A DNA stretch of 64,000 nt, taken from the NCBI RefSeq assembly GCF_004214935.1, contig NZ_SFCC01000010.1, forward strand, positions 1 to 64,000, in the 5' to 3' direction. Positions 28,232-37,402 of the stretch are shown one piece after another. The position numbers were made by a program, and so were the translations under genes. This stretch comes from Amycolatopsis suaedae. GTDB taxonomy: Bacteria > Actinomycetota > Actinomycetes > Mycobacteriales > Pseudonocardiaceae. Below the pieces are notes generated by a model. It did not search any database and was not told where the DNA came from. It saw nothing but the letters and a program-made list of their open reading frames with translations. Within the stretch, counting starts at the first letter, position 1, and each line of letters begins with the position of its first letter.

Positions 28232-28951
28232 ATGACCCGAACCGTGGTTGTCACCGGAGGCGGGACCGGCATCGGCCGGGCGGTCGCCGCGGCCATGGCC
28301 GCCGACGGCGACGACGTGGTCGTCACCGGCAGGCGGCAGGCCGTGCTGGACCGGGTGGCCGCCGAACTCGGCGTGCGAGCCGTGTGCTGCGACGCCGCCG
28401 ACCCGGCCCAGGCCGAAGCACTGGCCGCGACCCTGGAGCGGGTCGACGTGCTGGTCAACAACGCGGGCGGCAACACCGACTTCGACCGCGACGCACCCGG
28501 TGCCGACCTGAAGGCCCTCGCCGAGAACTGGCGCGCCAACCTCGACGCGAACCTGCTCTCCGCCGTGCTCACCACCGCCGCGCTGGACGGCAAGCTCGCC
28601 GACGGCGGCGCGATCGTCCACATCGGATCGATCGCCGCGGACAAGGGCGCCGGCGCCTACGGCGCGGCGAAGGCGGCGCTGGCGTCCTGGAACATCGACC
28701 TGGCCCGCACCCTCGGCCCGCGTGGCATCACCAGCAACGTGGTTGCCCCCGGCTACATCGCGTCGACGGAGTTCTTCCGCGACTTCCTCACCGACCAGCG
28801 CAGGGACAGCCTGATCGCCGCGACGAACACCGGCCGCGCCGGAACGCCCGAGGACATCGCCGCCACGGTCCGGTTTCTCGCCTCCCCCGGCGCCCGGCAG
28901 ATCACCGGCCAGGTCGTCGCCGTCAACGGCGGCGAGTGGCCCACTCGCTGA
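28232..28951 (+). CDS. SDR family NAD(P)-dependent oxidoreductase
   Basis: A 239-residue classical short-chain dehydrogenase. The cofactor motif is TGGGTGIGRAV; DVLVNNAGGN follows. The active site has a Ser in HIGSIAADKG and a YGAAKAAL segment (Tyr-x3-Lys), which is the catalytic YxxxK. Length and motif order fit 3-oxoacyl-ACP-reductase-like SDRs. It is controlled by the divergent MarR; the substrate is not known. GGAGGGA precedes ATG 28232. Confidence 0.9.
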   Translation: MTRTVVVTGGGTGIGRAVAAAMAADGDDVVVTGRRQAVLDRVAAELGVRAVCCDAADPAQAEALAATLERVDVLVNNAGGNTDFDRDAPGADLKALAENWRANLDANLLSAVLTTAALDGKLADGGAIVHIGSIAADKGAGAYGAAKAALASWNIDLARTLGPRGITSNVVAPGYIASTEFFRDFLTDQRRDSLIAATNTGRAGTPEDIAATVRFLASPGARQITGQVVAVNGGEWPTR

Positions 28952-29884
28952 TCACAACACCGCCGCGAAGTCGTCGAGGACCCCGCCGTCGTTGCCAGCC
29001 GGGACCAGCACCACCGTCGACGCTCCGGCGTCGGCGATGGCCTGGATCCGGGCCCGGACCGCGTCCGGCGTACCGGCGAGCGCGAGCTGGGTGACCCACT
29101 CCTCCGGCAAGCGCTCGGTGAACTCCGCCCGGGTCGCGCAGGAGGCCCGCAACGCCGCGAACTCCGCGGCGAACGGCAGCGGCGCGAGGTGCGGCGCCCA
29201 GTCCGGCTCACCGATCCACTCCAGTGCCGGCCGGACCGTTCGCACCGCGGTGGCGTGGTCGGGATGGACACTCGCGACGTTGTAGGCGACGACGTGATGG
29301 CCGGGCACGTCACCGATCCGCTCCCGGGCGGCGGCGACGTACTCCGGCGTGGCCGGTTCGGCGAGGATCGTCCCGTCGGCCACCTCGCCTGCCAGCGCGA
29401 GGGAACGCGGCCCGCGTACCCCCGCCAGCAGGCGGGGTGGCCGCGACGCGGGACTGGTCAGCCGGACGCCGTCGGCGGTCTCACCGCCCGCCAGCAGCGT
29501 CCGCAGCGTGCTGAACTGCTCCCGCAGCACGGCGAGCGGACTCGGCGGCCACACGCCGATCTGCTTCATCCAGTCCTTGGCGCCGTGCCCGACGCCGACG
29601 TCGATCCGGTCGCCGAACAGCTCGGCCAGCGTGTTGATCTCCATGGCGGTGAACGCGACGTTGCGGACGGCGGCCGGCAGAATCCCGATGCCGACCCGGA
29701 TCGACGACGTCGCCGCCAGCACGGCCGCGGCCTGCGCGAAGCCGCCGCGGAAGCCGAGGTCCTCCACGACCCACAGCTCGGCGAAGCCGAGTTCGTCGGC
29801 CCGGCGGGCGAAGTCGAGTACGCGCGACGCGGGCAGGTCACGGGGCAGCATGACGCCGACGGACGGCTGGTTCACTGGGGTCAC
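28952..29884 (-). CDS. LLM class flavin/F420-dependent oxidoreductase
   Basis: A 310-residue luciferase-like monooxygenase family protein, likely using F420 or flavin. Evidence: VGVMLPRDLPASRVLDFARR, ELWVVEDLGFRGGFAQAAA, IRVGIGILPAAVRNVAF, LFGDRIDVGVGHGAKDWM and LAGVRGPRSLALAGEVADG. GTG 29882-29884 is chosen since it overlaps the stop of the upstream MFS gene (GTGA); a longer in-frame extension would lie inside that gene. With the MFS transporter and TetR upstream it forms a resistance- or catabolism-like unit; the substrate is unknown. Confidence 0.85.
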   Translation of the reverse strand: MTPVNQPSVGVMLPRDLPASRVLDFARRADELGFAELWVVEDLGFRGGFAQAAAVLAATSSIRVGIGILPAAVRNVAFTAMEINTLAELFGDRIDVGVGHGAKDWMKQIGVWPPSPLAVLREQFSTLRTLLAGGETADGVRLTSPASRPPRLLAGVRGPRSLALAGEVADGTILAEPATPEYVAAARERIGDVPGHHVVAYNVASVHPDHATAVRTVRPALEWIGEPDWAPHLAPLPFAAEFAALRASCATRAEFTERLPEEWVTQLALAGTPDAVRARIQAIADAGASTVVLVPAGNDGGVLDDFAAVL

Positions 29885-31065
29885 CTCGTTGTCTGGAGTT
29901 CTTCGGAGGAACGCACCGGCCGCAGCGCGCCGGTGCACAATGCGGCGGCCGACACGAGCACGAGGACCAGCAGCATCGCCGTGCGCAGGCCGAACTCCTC
30001 GCCGAGAAAGCCGAGCGCGGGCGGGCCGGCGAGCAGGGCGACGTAGCCCGCGGTGGCGACGGCACTGACGCGCGCGGCCGGGTTGTCCGGATGCTCACCG
30101 GCGGCCGAGATGCCCACCGGGAAGCCCAGCGACGCGCCGAGTCCCCACAGCACCACGGCGACGCCGGACAGGATCGCGTTCGGTGCGAAGACCATCAGCA
30201 CCAGCCCGGCCGCGGTCACGGCGATGGCCACCCGCAACACCAGCGCCCTGCCGAACCGGCGCAGCAGCGGCGTCCCGGTGAACCGGCCGATGGTCATCAT
30301 GGCGGCGAACGCGGTGAACGCGACCGAGCCCGCGGTGGCGTCCAGCCCGTAGCCGTCGACCATGAGCAGCGGCAGCCAGTCGTTGGCCGAACCCTCGGCC
30401 AGTGCCAGCGCCAGCACGATCAGTCCGATGAGGACGACCCGCCGGTCCGTCCACACGCGAGCCTGGTCGCGCCAGCGCGGCTTGCCCTCGGCCTGGCCGG
30501 AACGGGCCGGGATCCAGCCGATCACCCGCACCGCCGTGACTGCCACCAGGCCGGTCATCACCGCGATGTGTGCCGCGACGGGCAGGCCCGTCGCCACCGC
30601 GGCGAACCCGAGCAGCGCCCCGATCAGGGTGCCGAGGCTGTACATGCCGTGCAGGAGCGTCATGTTGGTGTGCCCGGTGGTGGTCTCGTACACCGCGCCG
30701 GACACGTTCAGTGCCACCTCGGCCGCGCCCATGCCCAGGCCGAACAGGAACAGGCCGGCGAAGACTCCCGCGCCCAGCGCGAGCAGCACCCCGGTGGCGA
30801 CGACCGCGAGCCCGAGGACGAGCAGGCCGGTCCCGGTCACCAGCAACGGCCGGATCCCCACGCGGTGCACCCACACCCCGGCGGCCAGGATGCCGATCAT
30901 CGACCCGGCGGACAGGCCGAACAACACGATGCCCATCTCGCTGGTCGAGGCCGAAACCGCGTCGCGGATCGCCGGCGTTCTGGTCACCCAGGACGCGATG
31001 CTCATCCCCATGGTGAATGCCAGAGCGTAGAGCCCCCAGCGCCATCTGGCGTTCGCCCTGCTCAT
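29881..31065 (-). CDS. MFS transporter (YbjJ-like)
   Basis: A 394-residue MFS permease with 12 predicted membrane helices, beginning MSRANARWRWGLYALAF at ATG 31063-31065 (GGGGTGGG just upstream). Signature features include the loop HRVGIRPLLVTG and TNMTLLHGMYSLGTLIGAL, typical of the YbjJ/inner membrane MFS group. It is divergent from a TetR gene and translationally coupled to the LLM oxidoreductase. The substrate is unknown; efflux is plausible. Confidence 0.87.
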   Translation of the reverse strand: MSRANARWRWGLYALAFTMGMSIASWVTRTPAIRDAVSASTSEMGIVLFGLSAGSMIGILAAGVWVHRVGIRPLLVTGTGLLVLGLAVVATGVLLALGAGVFAGLFLFGLGMGAAEVALNVSGAVYETTTGHTNMTLLHGMYSLGTLIGALLGFAAVATGLPVAAHIAVMTGLVAVTAVRVIGWIPARSGQAEGKPRWRDQARVWTDRRVVLIGLIVLALALAEGSANDWLPLLMVDGYGLDATAGSVAFTAFAAMMTIGRFTGTPLLRRFGRALVLRVAIAVTAAGLVLMVFAPNAILSGVAVVLWGLGASLGFPVGISAAGEHPDNPAARVSAVATAGYVALLAGPPALGFLGEEFGLRTAMLLVLVLVSAAALCTGALRPVRSSEELQTTR

Positions 31066-31090
31066 CCCACCCCTGTCTATGCGTACGTAC

Positions 31091-31109
31091 GTACACAGTG
31101 ACTGTACAC
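31091..31109. promoter_or_regulatory. Palindromic TetR operator in MFS/TetR divergent region
   Basis: The segment GTACACAGTGACTGTACAC contains the perfect palindrome ACAGTGACTGT (31095-31105) within a nearly symmetric 19-base site. It follows a gtacgtacgtac run. It lies between the MFS ATG (31065) and the TetR GTG (31148) and is the likely repressor site. Confidence 0.6.
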
Positions 31110-31147
31110 TCGTCCGCACCCGGAGCACCAGAGGAGGTTTCGAGACC

Positions 31148-31699
31148 GTGGGCACCCGGCGCACCGACCCCGACCGGCGGGACCGGATCATCGACACCGC
31201 GCTCGACGTCATCGCCGAGGACGGGGTCGCCGGCACCTCACACCGCAAGGTCGCCGCGCGTGCGGACGTCCCCCTCGGCTCGATGACCTACCACTTCACG
31301 AGCATGGACGAGCTGCTGCTGGAGGCGTTCACCCGCTTCGCCACCGGCAAGAGCCGCCGCTTCGACGACCGGATGCGGCGCGCGACGTCGTGGGACGAGG
31401 CGTGCGAGGCGGTCACCGACATCATCCACCTGGACGCGATCACGTCACAGCGGGATCTGGTGCTGGTCCACGAGCTGTACACGCTGGCCGCGCGGCTGCC
31501 GGCGTACCGGGAGATCACCCGGGACTGGATGACCCGAAGCCGGGCCTCGCTCGGGCGCGCGTTCGACCCGGACACGTGCCGTCAGGTGGACGCCCTGATC
31601 GAGGGCCTGACGATCCACCGTGCCCTCGACAGCAAGCCGCAGAGCCGCGCGCTCACGCTGGCCGCGGTGCGGCGGCTTGCCGGTCCGCCCGCGGACTGA
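31148..31699 (+). CDS. TetR family repressor of the MFS operon
   Basis: A 183-residue TetR protein; HTH around GVAGTSHRKVAARADVPLGSMTYHFTSMDELLLEAF. GTG 31148 with AGAGGAGG 11 bases upstream. The divergent MFS-LLM operon is the probable target, with the palindrome at 31091-31109 between them. Ligand unknown. Confidence 0.87.
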   Translation: MGTRRTDPDRRDRIIDTALDVIAEDGVAGTSHRKVAARADVPLGSMTYHFTSMDELLLEAFTRFATGKSRRFDDRMRRATSWDEACEAVTDIIHLDAITSQRDLVLVHELYTLAARLPAYREITRDWMTRSRASLGRAFDPDTCRQVDALIEGLTIHRALDSKPQSRALTLAAVRRLAGPPAD

Positions 31700-31738
31700 G
31701 GCGGCTAGAGTCGGCGTCTGACCGGAAGGTGGGGGAAG

Positions 31739-32383
31739 ATGCACGAAGCCGGGGACGCCGAGGCGGCCTTCCAGCGCGGCTCGCTGGCCGAGGACGCCGG
31801 CGAGGAGACCGAGGCCCGGCGCTGGTACCGGCAGGCGGCCGACGCCGGTCACACCGGCGGGGCACTGAATCTCGGCCGGCTGCTGGAAACCGAGGACGAG
31901 GCCGAGGCCATGCGCCTCTACGACCGTGCGTGGGCCGATGGCGAGGACAAGGCAGCCTTCAACATCGGACGGCTGCACGACAACCGCGGCGACCTGGCGG
32001 CGGCCGAGACCTGGTACGGCAATGCCGCGGACAAGGGAAACGCGGGTGGCGCCTTCAACCTCGGCCACGTCCGGCTGGACCTCGGCAACACCGAGGGCGC
32101 GCTGGAGGCGTGGCGGCACGCGGCGGACCTCGGCCATCCCAAGGCGGCCTACTGCGTCGGTGTCCTCACCGCCCGCGACGGCGACGAGGACGGCGCGGTC
32201 ACGTGGTTTGAACGGGCCGCCGACGAGCACCGCGACGAGCGAGCGGCCCGGCGGCTCGGTGACTACTACCGCGAGCGCGGCGACACCGTGGAAGCCGACG
32301 CGTGGTTCCACCGAGCCGACGCCTACTCGCGGCCGCCGGTCGACGTCGTCAGCCTGAGCTACCGCGCCGGTCAAGGAGAATGA
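31739..32383 (+). CDS. Sel1-like repeat (TPR) protein
   Basis: A 214-residue protein built from about five Sel1-type helical repeats, each with the pattern AAFxxGxLxxxxGxxxxAxxWYxxAAxxG (for example AAFNIGRLHDNRGD and GAFNLGHVRLDLGN). There is no signal peptide, so it is cytosolic and likely a protein-binding scaffold. Partners are unknown. Its 3' end overlaps the convergent MFS gene by 35 bases. Confidence 0.85.
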   Translation: MHEAGDAEAAFQRGSLAEDAGEETEARRWYRQAADAGHTGGALNLGRLLETEDEAEAMRLYDRAWADGEDKAAFNIGRLHDNRGDLAAAETWYGNAADKGNAGGAFNLGHVRLDLGNTEGALEAWRHAADLGHPKAAYCVGVLTARDGDEDGAVTWFERAADEHRDERAARRLGDYYRERGDTVEADAWFHRADAYSRPPVDVVSLSYRAGQGE

Positions 32384-33536
32384 GCGGCACTGCGGCCACG
32401 GCGAGAGCGGCTCCGATCCAGCTGACCGACGTGAGCGCGGCCCCCTGCGTGAGCGCGGCGGCCGCCAGCACCGGGGTGATGCTGATGCCCAGCTGGAACG
32501 CCGACACGGTGGTGGCACCGGCGAGGGTGGGCGCCTCGGCCGCGATGGCGAACACACGCCCGTAGACAGCCGGGTTCAGCACGAACGCGGCGATGCCGAG
32601 CAGGAGCACCGTGGGAACGACGGCCCATACATGGCCGACCGCGAAGACCATGACCACCGAGAGGACGACGATCGCCGACGCCCCGGTCAGCAGGGCGAAA
32701 TGCGGGCGGCGGTCGGAAATCCGGCCGCCGACGGACAGACCGGCGAAGGCGCCGACGCCGAAGAGCGCCAGGATCGCCGGAATCCAGGCCTCGGGGACGG
32801 CGGTGATGCCGGCGAGCATGGCGGCCAGGTAGTTGAACGTGATCATGTACGCCGCGGTGGTCAGGATCGTGATCGCGAAGATCCCCCAGAGCATCGGTTT
32901 GCGCATAGTGGTGAGTTCCCGCGACACGCTCGGCGTGGCGGCCTGACCGGTCGCCGGGCCTGCCGGGAGCCCGAGCAGGCAGCCGGCGATCCCGGCGAGC
33001 GTCAGCACCACGACCGCCCAGAAGCCGCCACGCCATTCGGTGAAGTGGCTGAGCAGTGTTCCGGCCGGGCCACCGGCGACCATCGCCAGGCTGAGCCCGC
33101 TGACCACGACGCCGGAGGCGCGGGCGTTGCGGTCCGGCGTCACGAGGCTGATCGCGGTCACCGACGCGACGGCGAAGAAGCCCGCGTAGGCGACACCCGA
33201 AATCGCCCTGGTCACCAGCAGGATCTCGTAGTTTCCGAGCAGTCCGACGGCAACGCTGACGGCGAAGACCCCCTGCGTCGCCACCAGCGCGGTGCGGCGG
33301 GGCCAGCGCAGGCTGAGCACGGCGAACGGTGGCCCGCCGATCACCACGGCCAGCGCGAACGCGGTGATCAGGAACCCCGCCGAGGACAAACTCACGTCCA
33401 GATCGATGGCCACCGCGGGCAGCACACCGGCCAGCAGGAACTCGGCGGTCCCCATCGCGAACAGACTGAACCCCAGCAGGTACACGCCCACCGGAAGTCT
33501 GCCGGTGGCCGGTGCGCTCGATTGCGTTAGCTCCAT
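32349..33536 (-). CDS. MFS transporter, Cmx/AraJ-like efflux family
   Basis: A 395-residue 12-helix MFS permease. It begins MELTQSSAPATGRLPVGVYLLGFSLFAMGTAEF, the motif of chloramphenicol/sugar-efflux type DHA1 exporters (GTxEFLLAGVLPxVAxDL), with VTRAISGVAYAGFFAVA for helix 4. Alternative Met codons lie upstream at 33548 and 33572. Function as drug or sugar efflux is plausible, substrate unknown. Confidence 0.82.
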   Translation of the reverse strand: MELTQSSAPATGRLPVGVYLLGFSLFAMGTAEFLLAGVLPAVAIDLDVSLSSAGFLITAFALAVVIGGPPFAVLSLRWPRRTALVATQGVFAVSVAVGLLGNYEILLVTRAISGVAYAGFFAVASVTAISLVTPDRNARASGVVVSGLSLAMVAGGPAGTLLSHFTEWRGGFWAVVVLTLAGIAGCLLGLPAGPATGQAATPSVSRELTTMRKPMLWGIFAITILTTAAYMITFNYLAAMLAGITAVPEAWIPAILALFGVGAFAGLSVGGRISDRRPHFALLTGASAIVVLSVVMVFAVGHVWAVVPTVLLLGIAAFVLNPAVYGRVFAIAAEAPTLAGATTVSAFQLGISITPVLAAAALTQGAALTSVSWIGAALAVAAVPLILLDRRGSSG

Positions 33537-33605
33537 GCGGCTCAGCATCGGAACCCGGGCCGATCCAGACAAACAACGTTGCCGTTTCCGGGAAATCGCG
33601 CGCCT

Positions 33606-33662
33606 ATGCCGTGAAGGGGGCCCTCACGGCGTCTGATGCCGTGAGGGCGGCCTTCACGGCAT
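33606..33662. repeat. Nested inverted repeat of gccgtga...tcacggc type
   Basis: Arms 33606-33630 and 33638-33662 are 25-base inverted repeats with two mismatches; each arm is itself a small hairpin (gccgtgaagg... ccctcacggc). It lies upstream of the MFS gene and just downstream of the PPE-like gene end and could terminate transcription from both. Related motifs occur near 50455 and 23090. Confidence 0.75.
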
Positions 33663-33671
33663 CAGACCTGC

Positions 33672-35588
33672 CTACTTCCAGTCCTTGTTCGTCCAGTCGC
33701 CGATGACGGGTGGCGCGACGGGCTGCTCCGGGCTGAACAGGGTCTCGTCACCTTCGAGGTAGGAGCCAAGGCGGTGTTCCTTGTCCTCCTCCCGGTTCTG
33801 GGCACCCGGCGCACCGGCACCGCCCATGGGCATCCCGGCGTGCGTGCCGCCACGCGGGCCGCCCTCGGGCCCGCGGAGCCCACCGGCTCCGGGCTGGCCG
33901 CCACCGGTGACCGAACCGGACGCGGCGCCGCCACCGGGAACGCCGCCGACGCCGCCGGCACCACCCATGCTGCCCGCGGAGAACTTCCCGCCACCGCCGG
34001 GAATACCAGGCACCCCGGACCCACCGGTCCCGCCGGGTCCGCCGAACGACGGCATCCGCGAGTTGGGCGGGGAACCCAGCCGGTCACCCGGCGAGCCGGG
34101 GCCGGACGGAATCGGCGGGATCTTCGGTACCTGCGGACGCGGACCGCCACCCGGCTCGGGCTTGAACCCCGGCGGCCGCAGCGGACCGGGACCACCGCCC
34201 CTCGGCGCCCCCGGATCGGGCTTGAACCCGGGCAGCTGCACGGGGCCACCGCCCCTGGTCCCACCCGGTTGCGTCGGGTACGTCGGGATCGACGGCACGA
34301 CCGGTGGCGTCCGGCTCGGCGTGGTCGGGTCCTGGGGAATCGACGGCAGGTGCGGCATCCCGCCCGGACCACCACCGGGAACGCTCGACGGCCCGAATCC
34401 CGAGGTGTGGGTGGTCTCGTTGATCGGTCCGCCACCCGGTGCGGACGCCGCCGGGATGTCGGGCGCACGCCAGCCGCCGGGCGGCGGCGCGTCACTACCC
34501 GGGACCGACTGGCCGCCGTCGGCGGCCGGTACCCCCATCGGGGACGACCGGAGGGCGTCCGCACCGTCCCACTTCGCCGGCGTGCCGAGTTCCTGTTCGG
34601 TCCGGGCCAGCCCGACGGGCGTGGCCGCCTCGCTGAAACCTTCCTGCCGCAGCTTCCCTTCGCCCGCGGCGCCGCCACCGGCGCGATCCAGCGGGGCCTT
34701 CGTCGCGCTGAACTTCGCCAGCGACGGCGGTGACGCGAACACGGGTGTCTTCACCGCGCCCGCGATGGTCTCGTCGAACTGGGTCATGATCCGCGCGGCC
34801 TGCTCGCGCCCGGCCCGGTGCGACTCGAACGTCTGCTGTTCCACCGCAAGCTGCTTGGCGAACTGCACCGGGTCGGTCATGGCCATCAGCCGCAGGTTCG
34901 CCTCGGTCGGCGAGTACGGCACGACCGGGTTGGCCGCCATCTGCTTCTGCGTCTCGTTCAGCGTCTGCGAGTGGATCTGCTGCTGCCTGCCGACGAGCGT
35001 GGCGCCCTCGGCGGTGGAACCGAGCCACCTGCCGACCTCGGCGAGGTGCTGGCGGGCCGAATCACCGCCCACCCCCTGCCAGTCGGAGACGCTGTCGTTG
35101 ATGGCACCGCCCAGTGCTTTCTGGTGACTGGTGAGGTCGGACCCGAGCCGGACCCACTCCTCCGAGGACTCGGCGACGACACCGGAGTCGGCCTGCTCGG
35201 AGATCGCGCTCACCATCTGCTCGTGCGAGGCGTTGGCCCAGATCGTCTTCGGCGGGCTGCCGGCGTCCCGGAGGTCGAGGTCGCCACCGAGGTCGTCCCG
35301 GGCGCCCGTGATCGCGTCGGTGTAGCGGTCCTGGACGCGCTGCTCCCTGGTGAGGTTCATGATCAACCCGAGCAGCGGGTGCGCCGACCCGGCGATCACC
35401 GTCTCGAGGTCGGTCACCAGCGAGGCTGTCTCCCGGATCTCGGTACCCGACTTGACGTCGTCCATGATCGGCCCGATGTAGAACTCGGACGACGAGTCCA
35501 TCGTGACGTCGTAGTGCGGCCCGCCCGGGTCGTAGGTGGGGCTGCTGGGATCGGAGGCCGCGCGGGCCTGCTCTTCTGGGGTCGGCAC
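33672..35588 (-). CDS. PPE-like type VII secretion substrate with Gly/Pro-rich tail
   Basis: A 638-residue protein with no signal peptide. The N-terminal 290 residues are helical and carry a WxG-like turn (VSDWQGVGGDSARQHL), as in PPE/EspB-type ESX substrates. Residues about 320-600 are Gly/Pro-rich, low-complexity (GGGPGGMPHLPSIP). The tail is acidic and ends LFSPEQPVAPPVIGDWTNKDW, a pattern seen at the ends of actinobacterial PPE-like proteins. It is the last gene of a three-gene minus operon with an EspG chaperone. Probably exported to the cell surface by an ESX machine that is not in this window. Confidence 0.8.
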   Translation of the reverse strand: MPTPEEQARAASDPSSPTYDPGGPHYDVTMDSSSEFYIGPIMDDVKSGTEIRETASLVTDLETVIAGSAHPLLGLIMNLTREQRVQDRYTDAITGARDDLGGDLDLRDAGSPPKTIWANASHEQMVSAISEQADSGVVAESSEEWVRLGSDLTSHQKALGGAINDSVSDWQGVGGDSARQHLAEVGRWLGSTAEGATLVGRQQQIHSQTLNETQKQMAANPVVPYSPTEANLRLMAMTDPVQFAKQLAVEQQTFESHRAGREQAARIMTQFDETIAGAVKTPVFASPPSLAKFSATKAPLDRAGGGAAGEGKLRQEGFSEAATPVGLARTEQELGTPAKWDGADALRSSPMGVPAADGGQSVPGSDAPPPGGWRAPDIPAASAPGGGPINETTHTSGFGPSSVPGGGPGGMPHLPSIPQDPTTPSRTPPVVPSIPTYPTQPGGTRGGGPVQLPGFKPDPGAPRGGGPGPLRPPGFKPEPGGGPRPQVPKIPPIPSGPGSPGDRLGSPPNSRMPSFGGPGGTGGSGVPGIPGGGGKFSAGSMGGAGGVGGVPGGGAASGSVTGGGQPGAGGLRGPEGGPRGGTHAGMPMGGAGAPGAQNREEDKEHRLGSYLEGDETLFSPEQPVAPPVIGDWTNKDWK

Positions 35589-35607
35589 GAGGGCTCCTCA
35601 GAGGTGG

Positions 35608-36018
35608 TCAGTCGGTGGGTACCTGGACGGCCCGGAGATCGGTCTCGACCTTGTCGTCGCTCTCCCGGTAGTTGCGCTTGGCCAGGCGGATCGCCTCGAT
35701 GTAGGTCGGGATCTCGCTACGTGCCTCCAGCAACCGGGTCAGCAGCCCGCTGCCGTCTGTCGCCGTGTTCACCATGTGCCCGGACACCCAGTTCGCCGTG
35801 GCGGTGGAACTCATCGGCGGGGACGTGCCGAGTTTCTGCAGGCTGTCCCACCGGGTCTCCAGACTGTCCAAAGTGTCCTCCAGCGCCCTGATCATGCGGT
35901 CGCCGGTGTGTTCGTCGACCCGGAAGCCGCCGTCGACCGCGAGCTGCTTCAGCCGGACGGCACTGTCCCGCAGAACCGGACGGAGGGCCGCGGTCTCCCC
36001 CGTTGCTTCCTCACTCAT
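35608..36018 (-). CDS. Small helical ESX-associated protein, putative PE-like partner
   Basis: A 136-residue helical protein, starting MSEEATGETAALRPVLRDSA at ATG 36016-36018 with GAGGAG upstream; a longer in-frame extension overlaps the EspG gene and is rejected. It lies between espG and the PPE-like gene, where a PE/WXG partner of the PPE protein would sit. It contains SLETRWDSLQKLG and ends without a special tail. No named family recognised; the partner role is inferred. Confidence 0.7.
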   Translation of the reverse strand: MSEEATGETAALRPVLRDSAVRLKQLAVDGGFRVDEHTGDRMIRALEDTLDSLETRWDSLQKLGTSPPMSSTATANWVSGHMVNTATDGSGLLTRLLEARSEIPTYIEAIRLAKRNYRESDDKVETDLRAVQVPTD

Positions 36019-36032
36019 CGGTTGCTCCTCAG

Positions 36033-36872
36033 TCAGTAGGCAGTGGCCACCGCGGTGCGGATGGCGTTGACCAGCTCCGCCCGCCCCGCGGGAACGTAGG
36101 ACGCCACGAAGGCGCCGCCGTCGTCGGTGGAGGTCCGCACCAGGTACCGGCCTTCCTCGGTGTCGAGCCAGCTCAGCGGTTCGGCGTCGCGCCGGGCGCC
36201 GCCGCGGCCGAACCCGGTGATCACGATCTGCCCGCTGCCCGTCCGCGGCCGCGCCATGACGTCGGCGAGCTGTTCGGCATCGGTACCACCGCCGCGCGGA
36301 CGTCCCGGGGCACGCACGACGCCGACCACCTCGATGTTGCCGAAGGCGTCGGTCTCCTCCTCGTCGTACTCCGCTTCCGCCGCCCGGCGCGCGGCCATCG
36401 CCGACTGCCGGACCTCCGGGGTCTCCCGGACCGACAGCGTTCGCCCGGGCGCCGCCCGGACGCCCGGCGGGATGCCGGCGAGGACACCGACCACGTCGTC
36501 GTCGGAGAACAGCGCGAACAGCAACTCGTCGGCGCCGGCCGGCTGGGTGATCCCCAGTGCCTGCTCGCCGTCGGTGAGCACCAGCGCGGCGATGTCGTCG
36601 CCGCGGCCGTCGATCCCGGTCACCGCCGCGGACACCCGATGTTCCGCGATGAGCCGGAAAGCCGTGGTGACACCGGGATGGAAGTCGTCGGCGGTACTGA
36701 GGCCGCGTTCCCGGAGCCGGGTGAAAACCCGCTGCGCCAGCCTGGCCAGCCGGTCGGGGTCGATCGTGGTGTTGCGCATGCGGAGCGGATACAGGCGCAC
36801 GTCGGTCCCGAGCGCTTGGCCGATCACACTTGTCTCCACGCTGTTCAGCGTGAACTCGAACTGGTCCGCCAT
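36033..36872 (-). CDS. espG: ESX secretion-associated chaperone, EspG family
   Basis: A 279-residue EspG-family protein. It starts MADQFEFTLNSVETSVIGQALG, the usual EspG opening, and has the mixed alpha/beta layout ending YLVRTSTDDGGAFVASYVPAGR. EspG proteins bind PE/PPE dimers in the cytosol and deliver them to the ESX ATPase. It is the first gene of the minus-strand operon, so it likely serves the PPE-like protein. RBS is not strong. Divergent promoters lie in the adjacent 200-base AT-richer gap. Confidence 0.88.
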   Translation of the reverse strand: MADQFEFTLNSVETSVIGQALGTDVRLYPLRMRNTTIDPDRLARLAQRVFTRLRERGLSTADDFHPGVTTAFRLIAEHRVSAAVTGIDGRGDDIAALVLTDGEQALGITQPAGADELLFALFSDDDVVGVLAGIPPGVRAAPGRTLSVRETPEVRQSAMAARRAAEAEYDEEETDAFGNIEVVGVVRAPGRPRGGGTDAEQLADVMARPRTGSGQIVITGFGRGGARRDAEPLSWLDTEEGRYLVRTSTDDGGAFVASYVPAGRAELVNAIRTAVATAY

Positions 36873-36948
36873 CGTGCGGGCGTCGCCTTCCCCTGATTAG
36901 TGCGCGCAGCAGTACCACGCAGCGCACCCGGATGTGAACATACCAGCC

Positions 36949-36970
36949 AACTAGGCAGTAGAACTAGGCA
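36949..36970. promoter_or_regulatory. Direct repeat AACTAGGCA x2 in divergent ESX promoter
   Basis: AACTAGGCA is repeated at 36949-36957 and 36962-36970, 13 bases apart, inside the AT-richer 209-base region between espG and the plus-strand effector operon. A candidate shared regulatory element; no regulator gene is adjacent to it. Confidence 0.4.
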
Positions 36971-37081
36971 CACAATCGGGCATTACACCCATACATACAG
37001 GTAAAAATACTAGTGTTCAGTGACACCCAGCCCAGCGTCAGGCTAGGGTTGCGAGCACTCGGGCGGGAGGAAAGCGGGGGC

Positions 37082-37402
37082 ATGACTGGGTTCAATGTCG
37101 TTGGTGACGACCTTTCGGCACATGCGAGTCACCTCGACGGTCTGACCGACCGGCTAGGCACAGCGTTGTCCGCCGCGCAGACCGCGGCCATGTCGGACGA
37201 CTGTTACGGCCTGCTCTGTTCGTTCATTCCTCCGATCATTAACCCGATGGAGGAGCAGGCCATCGACACGCTCAAGTCGGCGCAGGACGCGATGGGCACG
37301 ACGGCAGGCAACATCCGCACCACCGCCACCACCTACACCGAACGCGACAACGACATGGCGCAGCCCTTCGTGGGCGTGGAGATCGACGGGCAACAGGTAT
37401 GA
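37082..37402 (+). CDS. EspC/WXG100-like ESX protein
   Basis: A 106-residue ESX-1-secretion-associated (EspC/DUF2580-like) helical protein, starting MTGFNVVGDDLSAHASHLDGL and rich in Ala/Thr near its C terminus (YTERDNDMAQPFVGVEIDG). Such small proteins are secreted as helical hairpins, often dimers with a larger substrate. First gene of the plus-strand effector operon; its stop overlaps the next start. Exact role unknown. Confidence 0.78.
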   Translation: MTGFNVVGDDLSAHASHLDGLTDRLGTALSAAQTAAMSDDCYGLLCSFIPPIINPMEEQAIDTLKSAQDAMGTTAGNIRTTATTYTERDNDMAQPFVGVEIDGQQV